A DNA stretch of 17,636 nucleotides from JBKPDV01 sp046728075 (lineage in GTDB: Bacteria > Acidobacteriota > Thermoanaerobaculia > UBA5066 > Gp7-AA6), in contig JBKPDV010000244.1 in NCBI GenBank assembly GCA_046728075.1, positions 1 through 17,636 of the forward strand, in the 5' to 3' direction. Below the pieces are notes generated by a model, which was not told the origin of the DNA, searched no databases, and saw only the letters and a list, made by a program, of their open reading frames with translations. How positions within the stretch are numbered: the first letter of the stretch is position 1; every line of letters starts with the position of its first letter. The position numbers were made by a program, and so were the translations under genes. Below, in pieces: positions 13,869 to 17,636 of the stretch.

Positions 13869-15388
13869 TCGGTCTCAGGGCCTGGACCCTGGCGTGTCTT
13901 GAATGGCGGTCGCGCCGCCGTGTCACACGACGGTTCTAGCCCACGCACCGTGCCGCTGCGTACCAAGCGTTCATATAGCCGCCCGAGGCAATCGCTCCAC
14001 TCCGTATGTCCTTGATTGCGCATGTGGACTTCGCGCCGGTTCGGAAAATTTCCGGCGACACGCGCCGTGAACCAGAGCGGCGACGCAGGATCGCTGTCTC
14101 CTGAGGAGAAGAGCGCCGGAACTGGCGAGCGCACCGGCTCGCGATAGCCCGGCGGGAGCGAACTTTTCGGCCACTCCTTGCAGGCCGCCTGTTGCTGGCG
14201 AACGCGGTAGTCTCCCACGAACATGCCCTGCGTTTGCGTCCGGACGTCCGATTCTCGAATGAATGCGACATCCTCGTTGCAGGTAATCGTGAAGAACAAG
14301 CCGAAACTGATGCTCGAATCGCGTTCTTGCGCACTCGACAGAATCTCGTCCACGATCGGCGTCCAGTTGCCCTTATAAGCTTGATGAACCAACCATGGCA
14401 CGGTGGCGGCGCCTGCGACGCGATACAGCTTGGCACGCAGGATTTCCGCGACCCGACCGTGGGTCAAGCGGACAGCGCCGGTAATGCCCGGACCCGAGAC
14501 GTTCACGCCTGAATCCAGACGAGCGAGCATTTCACGGAATTCCGTGGGCAAGTTTGGGAACTCGGCATGACATCCGGCATCTGCAGCGCATGCGGCGAAC
14601 GTCTTCTCCATCGCCAGTTCCGCTGCCTTGGCGAGCGGGACCGGAATCGTTACATCGATGGGAACGACACTGCCGAAGTACACCGTCCGCACATTCTGCG
14701 GATAAGTGCGGAGATAGACTTGTGCCGCGCGAGTCCCGTACGACGCTGAGAACAGGTTCAGCTGCCCATAGCCGAGTGCTCGGCGGATGTGCTCAAGATC
14801 GCTGGCCAGATGGGCGTACGTGTACTGACTGAGGTCGGCGCGTGTGCGCGATTGCTGCGCGCAGCGTCTTACTGCAGCGAGAGGAAAGAAGTCTTGGAGA
14901 TTCTGCGCCGCTTCTTCTGGCGCATATAGATTGCACTGCAGCGTTGCCGAGCGACCGGTACCGCGCTGATCGACCAGGAGCAGATCGCGCTCCTGAAGGA
15001 GTGGCCCAAATTGCGCCGCGTAGTACGCGGCTCCGCTGATCGCGTCTTCGCCAGGTCCGCCCATCAGGGTGACGATCGGATCCGCAAGGGCCTTCCCGGA
15101 AGCCGCGGGAACAACTGCAACGCTGATGGGGAGCCGGCGGGCATGCGGACGACTGGGATTCTCTGGAATCTCGAATACGCCACATCTGGCAGGTCGCCGC
15201 AAGTCCGGAAGGCGGCATAGCTTCAGCGCAGTCTTCCTCGCAGCAACTTCTTGCGAGCCTTCACTCGCGGCCGCATCCGCTTGCGCCGCGCATAGGATAA
15301 ACGCTATGGCCGCCAGCAACAGATGTGACCAGGATCGTGCTGCGTACCGGTATCGGAACGGCACCCCGTTCCTCCTGTTCGTACTCAT
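13865..15388 (-). CDS. Secreted alpha/beta hydrolase, S33 tripeptidyl-aminopeptidase-like
   Basis: 507 residues from ATG 15388; an ATG 22 codons earlier (15454) is possible, but the later start gives a normal signal peptide (RSWSHLLLAAIAFILCAAQADA). Catalytic features (numbered from 15388): oxyanion-hole strand GGPGEDA (about 110), LLVDQRGTGRS (about 138-147), nucleophile Ser216 in LFSASYGTRAAQ, acid Asp433 in SSGDSDPASP, and His461 in RNQGHTEWSDC. The last two lie in the TAP-like C-terminal domain. The nucleophile elbow is S-x-S-x-G instead of the usual G-x-S-x-G. Family members are exported peptidases or esterases. The last ~20 residues end inside a short repeat, so the C-terminus may have been altered by insertion. 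Confidence 0.9.
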   Translation of the reverse strand: MSTNRRNGVPFRYRYAARSWSHLLLAAIAFILCAAQADAAASEGSQEVAARKTALKLCRLPDLRRPARCGVFEIPENPSRPHARRLPISVAVVPAASGKALADPIVTLMGGPGEDAISGAAYYAAQFGPLLQERDLLLVDQRGTGRSATLQCNLYAPEEAAQNLQDFFPLAAVRRCAQQSRTRADLSQYTYAHLASDLEHIRRALGYGQLNLFSASYGTRAAQVYLRTYPQNVRTVYFGSVVPIDVTIPVPLAKAAELAMEKTFAACAADAGCHAEFPNLPTEFREMLARLDSGVNVSGPGITGAVRLTHGRVAEILRAKLYRVAGAATVPWLVHQAYKGNWTPIVDEILSSAQERDSSISFGLFFTITCNEDVAFIRESDVRTQTQGMFVGDYRVRQQQAACKEWPKSSLPPGYREPVRSPVPALFSSGDSDPASPLWFTARVAGNFPNRREVHMRNQGHTEWSDCLGRLYERLVRSGTVRGLEPSCDTAARPPFKTRQGPGPETD

Positions 15389-15559
15389 CGACCGCTGGAG
15401 CCGAGCGCGCGACGCTTGTTTCGTTGACGACGTCAACCGGCATCCCCGTCCCATATCGTCGCTCGCCCGCTCGAGCTCCGTCGTCTTCAGAGAAGGTCTA
15501 GGTATGTAGGTAGACTGTTACCTCTAGGGTACTCTGGGCTTGCACCAACTACATAATAT

Positions 15560-15625
15560 AGACGTGGCCCCAGCAGAGCCCATAGACCTGACCCCAGCAG
15601 GGCCCTGACCCCAGCAAGACCCAGG
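15560..15625 (+). repeat. Short degenerate tandem repeat cluster (CCCCAGCA units)
   Basis: Three diverged units lie head to tail: GTGGCCCCAGCAGAGCCC (from about 15564), CTGACCCCAGCAGGGCC (15588-15604) and CTGACCCCAGCAAGACCC (15605-15622). The last two repeat with a 17-base period. The cluster contains the upstream copy of the AGACCTGACCC word that also follows the hydrolase gene. The rest of 15389-15664 shows no gene. Confidence 0.6.
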
Positions 15626-15664
15626 CACACAACAATACAGGTTTTCAGGACTGACCCGCCCTAC

Positions 15665-15795
15665 CGCGGGATCGGTGAGGAAGCGATGCCCATCGACCTC
15701 GAGCAGAGTGGTCGAGTGGCCCAGCCAGGTCACCCGCAGCCCCGAGGTTGAGGGGGCCGCAAAGCGCGCCGGTTCAACCGGAGAAGTGCTCGGCC
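15665..15795 (-). pseudogene. N-terminal fragment of a metallo-beta-lactamase-fold (UlaG/NAPE-PLD-like) protein
   Basis: The minus strand reads TSPVEPARFAAPSTSGLRVT, then WLGHSTTLLEVDGHRFLTDPA. The VTWLGHST(T/V)LLExDGxRxLTDP sequence is the first beta-sandwich of UlaG/NAPE-PLD-type MBL proteins and precedes the HxHxDH metal site, which is absent. Similarity ends at about 15665, where the repeat cluster begins. The fragment is fused in frame to the TetR fragment before it, giving a chimeric open frame from 16024 to 15524. Confidence 0.7.
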
Positions 15796-15825
15796 GAGCC
15801 TTTGGGCCACGTGCTGGGCAAGAAA

Positions 15826-16070
15826 GAACGGGTGGGACCGGGCGTGCGCCTCTTCGCCGATCCCGAAGGTCCCTTTCGACGCTCTCGGACCCGAGTTCCG
15901 CGAGCACTCTCCGAAGATGCTCATGAAGGATTGCTCGCTCTCGGGTCCCCATCTTGGCCAACCGTGCGCCGGTGCCGATCGAGGTACTCGAAGATGGGAA
16001 GGCCGAACCGGATGACCTTCTCATACAGTTTTGCCGAGGAAGGAAGCTGCGTCGCTCGATCTCCGGCTGT
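15826..16070 (-). pseudogene. TetR-family regulator, C-terminal-domain fragment (copy B), frameshifted
   Basis: Two overlapping minus-strand frames carry it: LPSSAKLYEKVIRFGLPIFEY LDRHRR (about 16070-15990; first part), then RLAKMGTRERAILHEHLRRV and LAELGSESVERDLRDRRR to about 15826. A frame change near 15955-15985 separates them. It aligns with copy A (SSAKRHERMIWFSLPIFEHL, RGRAILHEHLRRVLAGLIAD), and the DNA is also alike (both have CGCCGGTGCCG followed by TCGAGGT and CTCGAAGAT on the plus strand). The DNA-binding domain and the C-terminal third are missing. Confidence 0.7.
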
Positions 16071-16229
16071 TCCCTGAGGATTAGGCTCGGACGGGCCGAA
16101 ATGCAAGACGAGCACGAGGAACAGATTCGGCCGGCCGCTCGCGAACGTCGATCATCAAAACCCCGAAGCGATCTCCCATCCTGCGATTGCCCTACTTCTC
16201 AGGCGAGCGAATTGGCATAGGCTCGGAGC

Positions 16230-17030
16230 GTGAGCATCAGCAGTACCCTCGTCCATCGCGCCGAGATTCGATTCCACGAGGCCGCGGATGCGTTGCGTTC
16301 CTTTGTCGGATGCTTCTGGGTTGTCACGGCGGAGCGGGACGCTACCATCCGCGTTGTGCCGGACGGCAGCACCTCAATTTCCATCCAGCTGCAGAAAGAC
16401 AAGGCCTCGGAATGGTTCCTGCGCGGTCCGCTCGTCCGGTCCGACGAGCGACGCTTCGCATCGTCCGCGACGCTGATCGGCGTTCGACTGCGCCCGGGCG
16501 TCGCATTCCTCCTTGGCCGGATTCCTGCGCATACGATGGTTGGCCGTCGCATTGCCTTGAGCGAGATCGCGGCGTGTCACGATTTCGCCTCCGAAGAACC
16601 TCGTCCGCACACTCCTGAACGGTGCATTAACGTGCTCGAACGATTTCTGTTGCAGCGGCTTGAGCACGCGAGCCTCGACCGTGTTGTAGCCACGGCGCTT
16701 CATGAGATCGAGCGTGATCACGGGATCTTACGAGTTGCGGACCTAGCGGGTCGCTGCGGTGTGAGCTTGCGTCAATTACACCGCCTGATGCGCCTCTGGG
16801 TCGGTTATGGCACGAAGTACTACGCCAGCGTCATCCGATTTCAGGCGACACTGCACGAGATGGAGAACACACCCGGCCGCAGGGGGGCAGCCCTTGCATC
16901 CGACAACGGATACTTCGATCAAGCGCACTTGACGCGCGACGTCGGCCGATTTGCAGGTACGACACCGGGCCGCCTGACATCGCTCGGTGTGGCCGATTTT
17001 TCCAAGACTCGCTGCGACGACCTTTCCTAG
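16230..17030 (+). CDS. AraC-family regulator with N-terminal sensor-type domain
   Basis: 266 residues from GTG 16230 (VSISSTLVHRAEIRFHE); GGAG lies close upstream. The N-terminal ~120 residues resemble the DUF6597-type domain found in many AraC proteins: LRSFVGCFWVV, VVPDGSTSISIQL, LIGVRLRPGVAFLLG and an IPAHTMVGRRIALSEI segment. The C-terminal half has the HTH_18 pattern: ILRVADLAGRCGVSLRQLHR (first HTH), GYGTKYYASVIRFQATLHEM, then ASDNGYFDQAHLTRDVGRFA and GTTPGRL (second HTH). No adjacent effector is obvious except the membrane protein 85 bases downstream. Confidence 0.92.
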   Translation: MSISSTLVHRAEIRFHEAADALRSFVGCFWVVTAERDATIRVVPDGSTSISIQLQKDKASEWFLRGPLVRSDERRFASSATLIGVRLRPGVAFLLGRIPAHTMVGRRIALSEIAACHDFASEEPRPHTPERCINVLERFLLQRLEHASLDRVVATALHEIERDHGILRVADLAGRCGVSLRQLHRLMRLWVGYGTKYYASVIRFQATLHEMENTPGRRGAALASDNGYFDQAHLTRDVGRFAGTTPGRLTSLGVADFSKTRCDDLS

Positions 17031-17114
17031 ACTCGATTCGAGGTGATCCTGGAGAGCGTGATGGGCACGCTCTCCGGGAGACGCCTGCTGCCTCGATCGC
17101 TGGGGGAAAGGAAG

Positions 17115-17534
17115 ATGTCGAAAAAGATTCAGGCCGTCGCTTCAGGGCTGGTGGTGTGGGTGGCCGTCGGAACAGTGGGGGGAATCATCATGCGCTCGTT
17201 ATGGCCTGGATACGCGAGCGTCGTCGGCGCGATGACGTTTACCTTACCGATGCTCCTCGCGCGCCTTTCGATAGGCGCTCTCGCAACTCTGGCCGCGGGA
17301 TTGGTCGCATCCGTCATCGCTCCGCGACCGAAGTTCGTGAGGCTGATGCCAGGACTGATCCTGCTCGCGGCATTCATCCCGCGGCACATCATGCTGTGGA
17401 GCAAGTTTCCGATCTGGTATCACCTGACCTTCCTCCTTTCGCTCGTTCCGTTGACCTACGTCGGCGGGACGCTTTCGAGTCAACTGCAGCGCAACCGCAC
17501 GTCGCATGCATTCGGAGAAAGGAAGGCCGTTTGA
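17115..17534 (+). CDS. Small four-helix membrane protein, unknown function
   Basis: 139 residues. The start is ATG 17115 with AAAGGAAG directly upstream; an in-frame ATG at 17043 has no such signal. Helices: AVASGLVVWVAVGTVGGIIM, MTFTLPMLLARLSIGALATLA continuing into GLVASVIA, LMPGLILLAAFIPRHIML, and WYHLTFLLSLVPLTYVGGTL. A basic tail (QLQRNRTSHAFGERKAV) ends the protein. I do not recognise a characterised family. Its gene follows the AraC regulator on the same strand and may be its target. Confidence 0.8.
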   Translation: MSKKIQAVASGLVVWVAVGTVGGIIMRSLWPGYASVVGAMTFTLPMLLARLSIGALATLAAGLVASVIAPRPKFVRLMPGLILLAAFIPRHIMLWSKFPIWYHLTFLLSLVPLTYVGGTLSSQLQRNRTSHAFGERKAV

Positions 17535-17539
17535 ACGTG

Positions 17540-17563
17540 AATCGCGTCGGTGCGCACGCGATT
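17540..17563. other. Inverted repeat / stem-loop after the last gene
   Basis: AATCGCGT (17540-17547) and ACGCGATT (17556-17563) are perfect inverted copies separated by eight bases, starting six bases after the stop codon at 17534. A T-run does not follow, so it is not a standard intrinsic terminator; it may still form a 3' hairpin. The rest up to 17636 shows no gene. Confidence 0.45.
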
Positions 17564-17636
17564 GACTGCACGGCTGCCCGCGTTGAAGGAGATTCGGTCA
17601 GCATTTACTCCGCCTATTCCTCGGCTTCCCCGCGAG

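Noticed and set aside
1..17636. CRISPR array, integrase, transposase, toxin-antitoxin or phage defence genes
   Set aside because: No regularly spaced repeats and no recognisable proteins of these classes in any frame; the short repeats at 13855 and 15560-15625 are not an array.

Overview
The window is a GC-rich stretch (roughly 60-65% by eye) from a Gram-negative bacterium. An outer-membrane efflux lipoprotein next to a periplasmic adaptor requires two membranes. Many of the proteins (TfoX-like, DUF2214, short AraC plus VOC, DinB) resemble those of soil Acidobacteriota, Gemmatimonadota or Myxococcota genomes. I cannot place it more precisely, and no rRNA or tRNA is visible.

Layout. 1-896 (minus): a 5' fragment of an exported protein, preceded by a conserved hypothetical gene broken by a frameshift in a C8 run and then truncated. 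1026-6522 (minus) is the best-organised part: tetR, FtsX/DevC-type permease, ABC ATPase, HlyD/DevB-type adaptor, NodT-type outer-membrane channel and a DinB-family gene, tightly packed and partly overlapping. This reads as a self-regulated tripartite export operon with a DinB enzyme at its end. A near-perfect 16-bp palindrome covers a consensus -10 box (TATAAT) just upstream of tetR. 6629-9331: a TfoX-like gene (+), a second DinB gene (-), a two-gene membrane-protein unit (-) whose second member (DUF2214-like) is frameshifted, and an HxlR regulator (-) divergent from 9492-10175 (+), an exported protein of unknown function.

10198-16115 is a scrapyard of gene fragments with intact small genes among them. 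It holds an NAD-dependent epimerase lacking its Rossmann start and carrying a frameshift; a degenerate second copy of the 3' half of the 9492-10175 gene; a TetR fragment joined to what looks like the first codons of a methyltransferase; a fragment of a small membrane protein; and a second TetR fragment fused in frame to an N-terminal piece of a metallo-beta-lactamase-fold protein. The two TetR fragments are homologous to each other. Intact within it are a DUF1772-like membrane protein, an AraC/VOC pair and a secreted S33-type alpha/beta hydrolase, the last flanked on both sides by the same short direct repeat. 16230-17534 (+) holds an AraC regulator with an N-terminal sensory-type domain and a four-helix membrane protein.

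The recurrent theme is a one-component regulator beside a small stress or detoxification gene (TetR/efflux, HxlR/secreted protein, AraC/VOC). Several single-base frameshifts could be real decay or assembly errors. I do not see a clearly new multi-gene system. The best candidates for follow-up are the TetR-DevBCA-TolC-DinB operon with its operator, and the duplicated, repeat-flanked region 9705-16115.
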